A stretch of DNA of 64,000 nucleotides from positions 1-64,000 of the forward strand of contig JAYEFR010000082.1 in the NCBI GenBank assembly GCA_034716155.1, written 5' to 3'. The notes below the pieces were generated by a model. The model saw nothing but the letters and a program-made list of their open reading frames with translations, made no database searches and had not been told where the DNA came from. This DNA comes from JAGGYK01 sp034716155. Its GTDB lineage: Bacteria; Desulfobacterota; Desulfomonilia; UBA1062. Numbering within the stretch: the first letter of the stretch is position 1; every line of letters begins with the position of its first letter. The position numbers were made by a program, and so were the translations under genes. This document shows, one piece after another, positions 52,521-60,999 of this stretch.

Positions 52521-52898
52521 ATGAATATATTTCAAGAGACTACTATAGCAGATAAAATTATGATCGCTTCTATCCTTACCACCTGTTTGATCTGGGCCAT
52601 ATTTTTATTCAAAGGAACATCCCTTGGGCAGGAAGTGGAAATCTATAACATGAACGGCCTCTTAGGGATCTATTCACTTGATCAAGATACCACTATCAAC
52701 GTGCCAGGCCCGCTTGGATATACTGTGGTGGCAATAAAATCCTGTAAGGTATCTGTGAAGTCATCTCCGTGTCCTAATAAGATATGTGTGCTCACCGGCA
52801 AAATAGAACATACAGGAGAGGGCCTTATATGTATCCCCAATAAAGTAAATGTAATAATAAAAGGCAAAAAGCAAAAATTTGATACACTATCCTATTAA
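52521..52898 (+). CDS. NusG domain II-containing membrane-anchored protein
   Basis: A 125-residue protein with a single N-terminal membrane span (ASILTTCLIWAIFLFKG) and a NusG_II domain recognised by SPCPNKICVLTGKIEHTGEG, then CIPNKVNVIIKG. This domain family in bacteria often sits near Gx transporters or NADH-linked flavin systems and has no proven function. The ATG is preceded by weak GGAG. It is convergent with the glycosyltransferase-kinase gene. Confidence 0.85.
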   Translation: MNIFQETTIADKIMIASILTTCLIWAIFLFKGTSLGQEVEIYNMNGLLGIYSLDQDTTINVPGPLGYTVVAIKSCKVSVKSSPCPNKICVLTGKIEHTGEGLICIPNKVNVIIKGKKQKFDTLSY

Positions 52899-52953
52899 AG
52901 CCTTTGAGAATCAAGATGATTGGGGGATCCCGAAATTTATTATATCATTTAGC

Positions 52954-54624
52954 CTAAGCGCTATATCTTTGCTCTAACCGTTTTTTTGTATACTCATCTA
53001 TCATCTTCAACAAGACATCCTTCTTTGCCTCAAGATATGTATTTCCTTTTATATATTCATTGAAGAACAACATTCTTTTCTCAAGGGGGGTAAATTCCGT
53101 AAGCGATGCATTTAAATAGCTTAAATTTTTCGCTATCTGCCTGATTCCCAAGAAATGACGCCTTTTAAGCCTATCCAAATCTATTAAAAAGAATTCTTTT
53201 TTATCCAGAGAAACAAGGATATTATCTCCCTTTAGATCCACGGGCAATAACCCCATCTCATGGATATGTCTTACATAATGAGAGAGGGCTAATATTTCTT
53301 CATCACTAATACCCTTTTGCTCTACATACTCTACGAGGTTTAATGCATTAAGACCGTATGTCGCAATAAATGAATTGATAAGCACCCTAAATACCCTCTT
53401 CTCACAGGCGAATACCGGCATGGGTGTGCGCATTCCCAAGGAATCCATAACAAGGGCCCCTTCAAAGGTATTAAGCGCCCTGCTTTTCCGAAATACATTT
53501 TTGATGGTGTCTTTAATCCCCTTAAAATTGTATCGTTTCAGATATATGAAATCTCTATCCAGGTATCCCCTCTTCACAAAGGTCGTCCTGGATCGATTCA
53601 TTACATCCCAGGCGGATGACTCCATGAATATATTAGGGGCTATGATTTGTGGTGGGACCCGTGCTTTTTTGGCTAAAAACCACTTATATCCATTTTTCAT
53701 TATAACTTTATATCTTAGAGTTAAGTCTTCCAACCCCCATGTAGACGGCATACCTATTAGGTGCCATAAAAGGAGGACAAAAGATCGCTTTAATCTTTTC
53801 CTCATATCAGGGATAAAAGAAATCAATAGATTCGCACCAATCTCTAATGAAAGTTTCAGGAGCATACCTATATAAAGCATTATAGTGTTGTATATGCCTT
53901 TATGTTTCAGGAAAAACCTGTACAAAGAACGATAAAATTCTATCTTCCTTTGGGTATCCAGCCTTCTTGCGCTCAAGCCCTGATAATGAACGATCTTGAG
54001 CCCAGGCAGGTGCCATACCTCAAAGCCATGATCTGTTGCCCTTTTACAAAAGTCTGTCTCCTCTAAGTAAAAGAAGAAGCCTTCATCAAGGAGACCTATC
54101 TCATCTATAAGGCACCTCCTTATCATCATAAACGCACCAATGACAGATGGGACCTCTACAGGGGATGTAAACTTGGAGCGCTTGCTTGGATAGGACACAG
54201 GAAAGATAATCTTTAAAAGGGCCTTATTCAAGAGTTGAGTGGTAAGCGTTGGTATAACATCTACAGAATTTTGGAGTCTCCTATCCCCAAAGACAAGCTG
54301 AATCCCACAGACTCCAGCCCTTGGATGCCCCTTCATAAAATTTTGCGCAGGGGTTATTACATCGGTAATAAGCAAGGTGTCTGCATTCAATAATAATACA
54401 AACTCGCCTGAAGCTATCCTTATGCCCATATTTGCTGCCCTGGCAAACCCGAGATTCTGTCTGTTCTCTATAATAGTAATGTCTTTATCTGGAATATTAA
54501 GGGAAGTGGCAAAATTATTCACGACTATAATCTCGTAATCACAGCCTGCATTTTCTCTAATGGATGCAATACAGTTGATAAGATGTTCATCTTGGCCCAG
54601 TGTTATTATGATTATGCTGACCAT
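52954..54624 (-). CDS. Glycosyltransferase family 2 fused to a WaaP/Kdo-kinase-like domain
   Basis: A 556-residue protein. The GT-A domain (1 to about 290) shows VSIIIITLGQDEHLINCI, NRQNLGFARAANMGI, the DXD-like LLNADT, and FFYLEETDFCKRATDHG. The C-terminal part (about 340-540) is a protein-kinase-like fold of the LPS-kinase type: VDLKGDNILVS (462-472, catalytic Asp463 and Asn468) and FFLIDLDRLK (metal-binding Asp482). It is close to heptosyltransferase genes, so it probably adds and phosphorylates sugars in the lipopolysaccharide core. The gene overlaps the heptosyltransferase gene by 13 nt. Confidence 0.82.
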   Translation of the reverse strand: MVSIIIITLGQDEHLINCIASIRENAGCDYEIIVVNNFATSLNIPDKDITIIENRQNLGFARAANMGIRIASGEFVLLLNADTLLITDVITPAQNFMKGHPRAGVCGIQLVFGDRRLQNSVDVIPTLTTQLLNKALLKIIFPVSYPSKRSKFTSPVEVPSVIGAFMMIRRCLIDEIGLLDEGFFFYLEETDFCKRATDHGFEVWHLPGLKIVHYQGLSARRLDTQRKIEFYRSLYRFFLKHKGIYNTIMLYIGMLLKLSLEIGANLLISFIPDMRKRLKRSFVLLLWHLIGMPSTWGLEDLTLRYKVIMKNGYKWFLAKKARVPPQIIAPNIFMESSAWDVMNRSRTTFVKRGYLDRDFIYLKRYNFKGIKDTIKNVFRKSRALNTFEGALVMDSLGMRTPMPVFACEKRVFRVLINSFIATYGLNALNLVEYVEQKGISDEEILALSHYVRHIHEMGLLPVDLKGDNILVSLDKKEFFLIDLDRLKRRHFLGIRQIAKNLSYLNASLTEFTPLEKRMLFFNEYIKGNTYLEAKKDVLLKMIDEYTKKRLEQRYSA

Positions 54625-55577
54625 AACTCCTCTAGTCTTTCTATTACATCATCTGAGGTAATTGCCTCCATACATATAGGATTGCTACACCTTCTTGCAT
54701 TGCACGGATTACACCCCACGTCCTTTTGGATGACCTGTCCTTTAAATGGCCCTGTCCTTTTTGGATCTGATGGTCCAAACAGGGCAACTACATCCTTTCC
54801 AATGGCAGAAGCCAGGTGCATAGGCCCTGTATCACAACTTACCACCACCTTAGAGCCGGCCAGCACCTCCTTTAGTTCCAGGACCGATGTCTTTCCAACA
54901 AGGGCTATCACTTCACTATCTGCCATGGTTAGTATCTCCTTTGCCATAGGGATATCCTGACTTGCCCCCGTAAGTACAGAGACCATTTGAAATCTCCGCC
55001 TAATGCCCTTCGCTAGATCGGCAAACCCTTTTGCATTCCATCTATTTGCTTTTTTGGTAGCCCCAAGATTCAATACCACATAGTCATCCGGAAGATTATA
55101 CGGCGTTATGCCTTTTACAGGGATATCCCATCTGATATCCGGATTCTTTATTCCAAGGTATTTGCCAAACTCCAAATATTGGAATACCATATGGGTGTTC
55201 GGATCAGATTCCGGTATCCTCTCGAATGGAAACAGATAACTCGATTCCTTGCACCTTTTTTTATCAAAGCCTATGCGTCTTTTAGCCTTTGATGCCTGGC
55301 AAAATAGAGCAGATTTTATGATCCTTTGCAGATCCAATACTACATCAAAATTTCTACACCTGAGCTGTTTTATAAGACCAGGAAGAGCCTCTGCCCAATT
55401 ATATCTGTCAAACAATATTGCATGATCCACATAACTGTGTTCTGCAACTATGGGATAGCTAAGTGGCTCAACAACCCAGGATACATCTGCGTGCATATAT
55501 CTTTTTAAGTTTATCACGAGAGGCAGTGTATTAATCACATCACCTAAAGAACCCAACTTTATAATCAATATATCCAT
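54612..55577 (-). CDS. Heptosyltransferase-like glycosyltransferase family 9
   Basis: 321 residues from the ATG at 55577, after which MDILIIKLGSLGDVINTLPL, the usual GT9 start, begins. GT9 marks are WVVEPLSYPIVAEHS, DVVLDLQRIIKSALF, VVLNLGATKKANRW and VVSCDTGPMHLASAIGKDVVALFGPSDPKRTGP. It transfers heptose or a related sugar to the LPS inner core. The C-terminal CNPCNARRCSNPICM is a short Cys-rich insertion. The start of the fused GT2-kinase overlaps its end. Confidence 0.9.
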   Translation of the reverse strand: MDILIIKLGSLGDVINTLPLVINLKRYMHADVSWVVEPLSYPIVAEHSYVDHAILFDRYNWAEALPGLIKQLRCRNFDVVLDLQRIIKSALFCQASKAKRRIGFDKKRCKESSYLFPFERIPESDPNTHMVFQYLEFGKYLGIKNPDIRWDIPVKGITPYNLPDDYVVLNLGATKKANRWNAKGFADLAKGIRRRFQMVSVLTGASQDIPMAKEILTMADSEVIALVGKTSVLELKEVLAGSKVVVSCDTGPMHLASAIGKDVVALFGPSDPKRTGPFKGQVIQKDVGCNPCNARRCSNPICMEAITSDDVIERLEELWSA

Positions 55578-55602
55578 AACGCTTAATCCTACAATGACAC
55601 TT

Positions 55603-55638
55603 AGTAATTTCATAACCGTTAACGGTTATGAAATTACT
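55603..55638. repeat. 36-bp perfect palindrome
   Basis: AGTAATTTCATAACCGTT is followed directly by its reverse complement AACGGTTATGAAATTACT, with no spacer. It lies 25 nt upstream of the heptosyltransferase start. Confidence 0.8.
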
Positions 55639-55660
55639 TTGTCCTCTGCGTATAGTTTTA

Positions 55661-55790
55661 TGGAGTAGGAGTAATGGAATGTTGGAGTACTGGAATTTTA
55701 AAAGCCATCCCACTAGATGCACAATTGCGCACACAGAACAATGGCAAACGCCCACCATCTTTTCAATACTCCAATACTCCAATACTCCAA
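55661..55790. repeat. GGAGTA-type repeat arms in inverse orientation
   Basis: The left side has GGAGTAGGAGTAATGG and TTGGAGTACTGG; the right side has AATACTCC three times. The interval is about 60 nt. Together with the palindrome it fills the 383-nt gap upstream of the coiled-coil gene at 55961, in which no gene is visible. Confidence 0.5.
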
Positions 55791-55960
55791 ACAATATGTT
55801 GTGTTATAGTTACTCAATTTATACCATATATTGTACCAAAAATGCTAGATGCCGTTGTAAGGTTAAGTGATATTTCATATTTAATATTTTAGCAAGTCCT
55901 TGACACTAGTATAGAACAGTTGTATTCTAAAGACAAATATAATCTATAAGGAGGTTCCCC

Positions 55961-56467
55961 ATGGAGGAAAAAAAGAATAAAAGCTCGACAGCCCCTATTA
56001 TCTTAGCTGTGGTAGTGTTTATTATTGGGCTTGGCCTCGGGTATTTCTTGTGGGGTGTAAACAGAGAAAAGGCTCCTGATTATAAAAACATGCTAAAAGA
56101 GACCATCGATTACATAGCCACAATAGAGCATAAAAACCGGCAAACCATCCAGAAGGTAGATGCCCTGGAAAATGAAATTGCTATGCTGCAGAAAGAGAAG
56201 GTGGCCTCCGAGGTGTCAGAGGAGACAGAGGTTAAGATTAAAGAGATGGAAAAAGAGATACAAGTCCTTCAAGAAGAAAATGCAAGCTTAAAATCCAGTA
56301 CAACAACACAAAAGGAAATCTTACAACAAAACCGGATGTTAAAGGCTACGATCCAACAACTTACGGAGGAATTGACATCCATGAATGCCCGTATGGGTGC
56401 TGTGCAGGAGTTGGTAGAACCTCAGACGACTATTGGCACATCTGAAATTCCTCCTGGCTTAAAATAA
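55961..56467 (+). CDS. Coiled-coil membrane protein
   Basis: A 168-residue protein with one N-terminal membrane span (PIILAVVVFIIGLGLGYFLW) and a long coiled coil (about 45-145, for example IEHKNRQTIQKVDALENEIA and VKIKEMEKEIQVLQEENASL). The C-terminal tail is Thr/Pro-rich. No family was recognised. AAGGAGG is close upstream. It is convergent with the response-regulator gene. Confidence 0.78.
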   Translation: MEEKKNKSSTAPIILAVVVFIIGLGLGYFLWGVNREKAPDYKNMLKETIDYIATIEHKNRQTIQKVDALENEIAMLQKEKVASEVSEETEVKIKEMEKEIQVLQEENASLKSSTTTQKEILQQNRMLKATIQQLTEELTSMNARMGAVQELVEPQTTIGTSEIPPGLK

Positions 56468-56470
56468 CCA

Positions 56471-57901
56471 TCACACCTTAGATCTGGCTACCTTCTGGAT
56501 AAAGACCTCAGCAATTTCAGGATCAAACTGGGTTCCCTTACACCTGGCTATCTCACGAATGGCCTTCTCAAGGGGAAGGGCCTTCCTGTAAGGCCTGTCA
56601 GATGTCATGGCATCAAAGGAATCTGCCACAGCGATCACCCTGGATAAAAATGGAATGTCACCACCTTTAAGCCCCTTAGGATAGCCTTTACCATCATATC
56701 GCTCGTGATGATGCCTGATAATCTCTACGGTATGTCTCATTGGTACAATGGATGAGAGTATATCCGCTCCAATATCAGGATGTCTCTTTATAACATCCAT
56801 CTCATCAGGTGTAAGACTGCCTGGTTTTAATAGTATTCTATCCGGTATACCTACCTTGCCTATATCATGCAATGACGCGGCTGCTTGCAGGATATCCGTA
56901 GTATCCTCAGGAATATTGAGGGCCTTTACTATAGCCATAGAAAGGGCTGTAACCCTGGTAGAATGCTGACTGGTATGAGGGTCTCTTGCATCTAATATTT
57001 TTGCCATAGTATTTAAGGTAGCTAAAACATTTTCATATAGCCCTTCATAAAGGACTACATTTTCCATACGTTCTGCTACCCTCTGAAGTAGGTATACGAT
57101 CTTTCCTTCATCATCACTACTGAGCTTCTTAGCGGTAATTACCTTCAAAGCGCCAAACATCTGCCCTTCTATCATCAAAGGTAACACGCTTATGTGGTCT
57201 GAGGTTCCCATTGCGCTCGACGCCTTGTATCTCACTACCCCTCTTATCAACGAATCGGGGGTTAGAGTTAAGCCATCTCCTCCATCAGGGTCTATAAACA
57301 TCTTTTTTTGTTTATTCAAAGGAAGGAAAGAGATCTCCCCTGAATCCACAATATCTGAAGTTACATCAATCATGGCTGATACCAAATCCTTGATAGCGCC
57401 GAGGTAGGTGATCCTCTCGGATATGGCTTGGAGTGCCGTTACTTCCTGAACCCTCTTTTCTAACTGCCCTGCAAGATTATCTATGAGGCGATGCCATGCA
57501 AGCACATCTGAAATCTTCCTGTTTTCTTCTAAAAGAGTCCTTTCTCTTTTTACCTTATTTAATATATACTCAATCTGTTTGACCCTGAATGGTTTTGATA
57601 TAAAGTCGGAGGCACCATACTTCATTGCATCTATAGCTATCTCAATGGATGCATATCCTGTTATTACTATTACAGGCGTAGCCATATCTCGTGCCTTAAT
57701 CTCTTTTATAAGCTCAAGCCCTGTCATCTTAGGCATCATTATATCTGTAAATACACACAGGTAGGGCCCTGAATTAAACCTGGCTATAGCACTAAGCCCA
57801 TCTTCTGCAGTAAAGGGCTTACACCCTAACATAGAGATCAAATCTGAAAGGGTATCCCGTATCCCAGGATCATCATCTACAATTAAAATTTTGTCTGTCA
57901 C
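56471..57901 (-). CDS. Response regulator with GAF-like and HD-GYP domains
   Basis: A 476-residue protein. The receiver (1-120) has ILIVDDDPGIRD, the phospho-Asp in VFTDIMMPK, and the Lys in ISKPF. A middle GAF-like section follows (about 165-290). The HD-GYP output (about 300-470) has HSTRVTALSMA, LHDIGKVGIPDR and HHERYDGKGYPKGL, with AVADSFDAMTSDRPYR. Phosphorylation probably controls cyclic di-GMP hydrolysis. The gene starts next to the response regulator gene at 57902 with no gap, so the two act in one operon. Confidence 0.92.
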   Translation of the reverse strand: MTDKILIVDDDPGIRDTLSDLISMLGCKPFTAEDGLSAIARFNSGPYLCVFTDIMMPKMTGLELIKEIKARDMATPVIVITGYASIEIAIDAMKYGASDFISKPFRVKQIEYILNKVKRERTLLEENRKISDVLAWHRLIDNLAGQLEKRVQEVTALQAISERITYLGAIKDLVSAMIDVTSDIVDSGEISFLPLNKQKKMFIDPDGGDGLTLTPDSLIRGVVRYKASSAMGTSDHISVLPLMIEGQMFGALKVITAKKLSSDDEGKIVYLLQRVAERMENVVLYEGLYENVLATLNTMAKILDARDPHTSQHSTRVTALSMAIVKALNIPEDTTDILQAAASLHDIGKVGIPDRILLKPGSLTPDEMDVIKRHPDIGADILSSIVPMRHTVEIIRHHHERYDGKGYPKGLKGGDIPFLSRVIAVADSFDAMTSDRPYRKALPLEKAIREIARCKGTQFDPEIAEVFIQKVARSKV

Positions 57902-58516
57902 TTAAGCAATCCTCTTGAGAAGTTTTCCTTTATATTCGCCAAATTCATCCTCTGTAATAAGACCTTCCGCCTTCAGGTGGCCAAGGTGTTCAATTGCTGA
58001 GAAGACCTTCCCTGCTTCGTAATGCCCCCTCAAAAAATGCTCGAGGGACTGCCTGGGCACTTTGGGTGCATAAACCTCTTCCTTTCCCTCCAGCCTTTGC
58101 GTAAGCAATTTTATCTCCTCTTTAAGATGATACACCTCCTCTATTAATCCCTGCCTCTGTCTGAGCCGATTTATCACGAATCTTATCTCTTCGATATTAA
58201 ATGGCTTTTTTATATAATAAAAAGCGCCACGATTTATAGCCTCTATAGCTGAATCCAGGGATGCATAGCCTGTAATCAGGACGAAAGGGACATCATACCC
58301 CTTTATATTAAGCTCTTCCAGCAGACCCAAGCCTGAAATCCCGGGAAGTACAAGATCTGATATAATGAGATCAAACGTCTCCTCCGGAAGGATCTCCAAA
58401 AGGGCCTCTGCCTGATGTTTACGAGTTACATCGAGGCCTTCTTCTTTTAAGATTTGTTCTATAAGGTCTAAGATTGCCTCGTCATCATCTACAATGGCTA
58501 CCTTTGCAAGTCTCAT
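57902..58516 (-). CDS. Response regulator with C-terminal SHOCT-like domain
   Basis: A 204-residue protein. The receiver has VAIVDDDEAILDLIEQ, LIISDLVLPGISG with the phospho-Asp and the Lys in YYIKKPFN. A helical linker follows, then LGHLKAEGLITEDEFGEYKG near the end, a SHOCT-like motif. No DNA-binding domain is present, so it may act through protein contacts. It is directly upstream of the HD-GYP response-regulator gene. The cognate kinase is not in the window. Confidence 0.85.
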   Translation of the reverse strand: MRLAKVAIVDDDEAILDLIEQILKEEGLDVTRKHQAEALLEILPEETFDLIISDLVLPGISGLGLLEELNIKGYDVPFVLITGYASLDSAIEAINRGAFYYIKKPFNIEEIRFVINRLRQRQGLIEEVYHLKEEIKLLTQRLEGKEEVYAPKVPRQSLEHFLRGHYEAGKVFSAIEHLGHLKAEGLITEDEFGEYKGKLLKRIA

Positions 58517-58569
58517 CTATAGTTATATCGAAGGGGCTTCCATATTACTTTAGAAATAAATTTGATGTT

Positions 58570-59565
58570 CTACTTTTTAGCCTTGCGGGCCCTATTTACT
58601 GCCTTGTTATGCTCTGCAAGTGTAGAGGAAAAATCATGATGCCCATCTCCTTTTGATACAAAATACAGATAATCCACCTTGGCAGGATAAAGTATCGCGG
58701 TAATGGCACTCCCGCCCGGATTACATATAGGCCCTGGAGGAAGGCCGGAATGTCTGTATGTGTTGTATGTCGAATCACGCAAGAGATCCTTCTTTGATAT
58801 CTTCCCTTGAAAACCTTCTATACCATATATAGCAGTAGGGTCTGACTGCAATCTCATGCCTTTCTTTAATCTATTATGAAACACAGCAGAGATTATAGGC
58901 ATCTCTTGAAGATACACCGCCTCTTTCTCCACAATGGACGCGAGTGTAATAATTTCATTCTCCGAAAGCCCCCACTCCCTTGCTTTGTTTGCAAGATTTG
59001 GAGTATAAAAGTGATAAAGCTGAGTTACCATTATCCCTATTATCTCAAGAGGTGTCATGTCAGGAGACAAAAAATAGGTCTCCGGAAAGAGATATCCTTC
59101 CATGGCAGGGGCATCCAAGTCAAAAAATTCGGCTGTCTGCCTTGAGCATGCTAATTTTATAAACTCATGTCTGTCGACCAGGCCTTTAGCCGACAAGACA
59201 TCTGCTACATCAAATATATTGGACCCCTCAGGGATAGTAACCTTATACCTTATGGTCTTCCCACGAAAGAGGGCGTCTATAATCCCTTTAGGACAAAGCT
59301 CTCCTTCAAATACATATACCCCTGCCTGAAGATGCCTGGCCTTTTGAGAATACAGCGCCACAAGCATAAAGAGCGAGGCATTTGAAACAACACCTCTTTC
59401 CTCAAGTTCTTTAGAAATATTCCATGCACTTGTGCCACTTTTGATATTTATGTCTACTGGTGCATTTAATAAAACAGGTGTAGTTATGAAAACATAGATA
59501 TGGATAACACCTATTATAATAAGAGAGGATACTATAGAGAAAAATAAGCCCCTGCAATCCTTCAT
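58570..59565 (-). CDS. mltG: Endolytic murein transglycosylase MltG
   Basis: A 331-residue inner-membrane enzyme that cuts nascent glycan strands. It has an N-terminal membrane anchor, a LysM-like segment (GVVSNASLFMLVALYS), VTIPEGSNIFDVADVLS, FPETYFLSPDMTP and the catalytic Glu in LASIVEKEAV, followed by HNRLKKGMRLQSDPTAIYG. The ending YLYFVSKGDGHHDFSSTLAEH is typical. The start overlaps the end of ruvX by 4 nt. ruvX-mltG pairing is common in bacteria. Confidence 0.95.
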   Translation of the reverse strand: MKDCRGLFFSIVSSLIIIGVIHIYVFITTPVLLNAPVDINIKSGTSAWNISKELEERGVVSNASLFMLVALYSQKARHLQAGVYVFEGELCPKGIIDALFRGKTIRYKVTIPEGSNIFDVADVLSAKGLVDRHEFIKLACSRQTAEFFDLDAPAMEGYLFPETYFLSPDMTPLEIIGIMVTQLYHFYTPNLANKAREWGLSENEIITLASIVEKEAVYLQEMPIISAVFHNRLKKGMRLQSDPTAIYGIEGFQGKISKKDLLRDSTYNTYRHSGLPPGPICNPGGSAITAILYPAKVDYLYFVSKGDGHHDFSSTLAEHNKAVNRARKAKK

Positions 59566-59975
59566 GTACTTAGTGAATCAAGATACCCTTTGAGAATAAA
59601 ACCGGCTGCTATCTTATCACGAACCTGCCTTTGCCTTTTCCTGCGTACATTAGAACGGGTAAGAAGATCTTGAGCCTCATAAGTGGTGAGCCGTTCATCC
59701 CAAAGTGTTACCGGTAGACCAATGCTCTCTTCTAATTGCCTCGACCATTCTATAATACTGTTACCACAGTCTCCTATGCTTCCGTCCATATTGTATGGGA
59801 GCCCCACGATTACGTGTGTTATGTTATATCCCTTTGCAATGTCTTTGATCCTTTCTATGTGGGAATTATCTCCTCTCACATCAACTACCTCAAGTGGGTG
59901 CGCCATTGTGCACAACGGGTCACTGATAGCCACACCTATCCTTTTTGTGCCATAATCAATGCCCATAAACCTCAT
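59562..59975 (-). CDS. ruvX: Putative pre-16S rRNA nuclease / Holliday junction resolvase-like protein (RuvX/YqgF)
   Basis: 137 residues from the ATG at 59975, which begins MRFMGIDYGTKRIGVAISD; a GTG at 59984 is an alternative. It is an RNase H-like fold protein with GIDYG, HVIVGLPYNMDGSIG, LWDERLTTYEAQ and the acidic DKIAAGFILKGYLD. It is needed for 16S rRNA 5'-end processing in E. coli and related bacteria. It overlaps mltG by 4 nt and follows the K+ channel gene by 1 nt. Confidence 0.93.
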   Translation of the reverse strand: MRFMGIDYGTKRIGVAISDPLCTMAHPLEVVDVRGDNSHIERIKDIAKGYNITHVIVGLPYNMDGSIGDCGNSIIEWSRQLEESIGLPVTLWDERLTTYEAQDLLTRSNVRRKRQRQVRDKIAAGFILKGYLDSLST

Positions 59976-59976
59976 A

Positions 59977-60999
59977 TTAACCACCAGTCAGCTGCCTCAT
60001 GGATTTCAGGGCGTTCATCTCACCAATACAGACAAGGATATCCCCTTTAGATAGTGAGTATTCTGCAGGCGGATTAAATATCATATCCCCTTCACCACCC
60101 TTTACAGCTACTACAGTCAGCTCCAGATCCTTCCTTATTGGAGAGTCTCTTAATGTCTTGTCAATAAGAGCAGATGAGGCATTTATCTTAAATTCCTCCA
60201 TCTGGATATGCAAGTCTTCCCGCTTTTCTCCTCCTGTTGCCAGTTGTACAAAATCCACCACTGTGGGCTTTAAGATTATATTAGCCATATGCCGCCCACC
60301 TATCATATATGGAGAGACTACCCTATCCGCACCTGCCCGTTTTATATTCCTTGTGGAATCCTCGGTCTCTGCCCTGGCAAGGATAAAGATGCTTGGATTT
60401 AGTTCCCTTGCAATAAGTGTTATATACACATTTGTCACATCAGATGCCGCCGTTGCTATAAGACACTTGGCCCTCTCGATCCCTCCCTTTATCAGGGTCT
60501 CCTCTTTTGTGGCATCACCTAGTATATAGGGTATATTCTCCATCTCCAAAGGGTGTACGGCGGAAGGCTCTGGGTCTATCACTACAAAGGGCCGCTTATT
60601 TGCCTGCAATTCCTTCCACACAAGGCATCCTATCCTGCCATTACCACATATAATATAATGCTGTTGCATGCTTGTTATCTTTTTATTCAACCTCCTCCTC
60701 CCTAAAATATTTTGTATTTCACCTTCTATAATAAATTGGGCAACTGTTGCAAAACCGTATGCAGCAGTTCCAACCCCTATAAAGATAATAAAGACATCAA
60801 AGACCTTGCCGGCGCTTGATAATGGCTGAACCTCTCTATAGCCTATAGTAGTAATGGTTATAAGGGTCATAAAAAAAGAATCCAGAGCCCCCCAGCCTTC
60901 TATAAAATGAAAGCCAACAGTCCCCACTATAAATAGAAGGGAAAATAAACTGATTACTACCTTAAGTTTGTCTTCGATGGGGGTATCTCTTACTGCCAA
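59977..60999 (-). CDS. Two-TM potassium channel with RCK domain
   Basis: A 340-residue protein. Two membrane spans (about 14-36 and 66-90) frame a pore loop with the filter read TITTIGYREV (48-57). Most K+ channels have GYG in the filter; here Gly is replaced by Arg (TIGYRE). An RCK_N domain follows (YIICGNGRIGCLVWKELQAN, YILGDATKEETLIKGGIERA) and RCK_C at the end (LTVVAVKGGEGDMIFNPPAE). It lies between a zinc-ribbon protein gene and ruvX, likely the same transcript. The 10-nt overlap with the zinc-ribbon gene supports coupling. Confidence 0.85.
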   Translation of the reverse strand: MAVRDTPIEDKLKVVISLFSLLFIVGTVGFHFIEGWGALDSFFMTLITITTIGYREVQPLSSAGKVFDVFIIFIGVGTAAYGFATVAQFIIEGEIQNILGRRRLNKKITSMQQHYIICGNGRIGCLVWKELQANKRPFVVIDPEPSAVHPLEMENIPYILGDATKEETLIKGGIERAKCLIATAASDVTNVYITLIARELNPSIFILARAETEDSTRNIKRAGADRVVSPYMIGGRHMANIILKPTVVDFVQLATGGEKREDLHIQMEEFKINASSALIDKTLRDSPIRKDLELTVVAVKGGEGDMIFNPPAEYSLSKGDILVCIGEMNALKSMRQLTGG

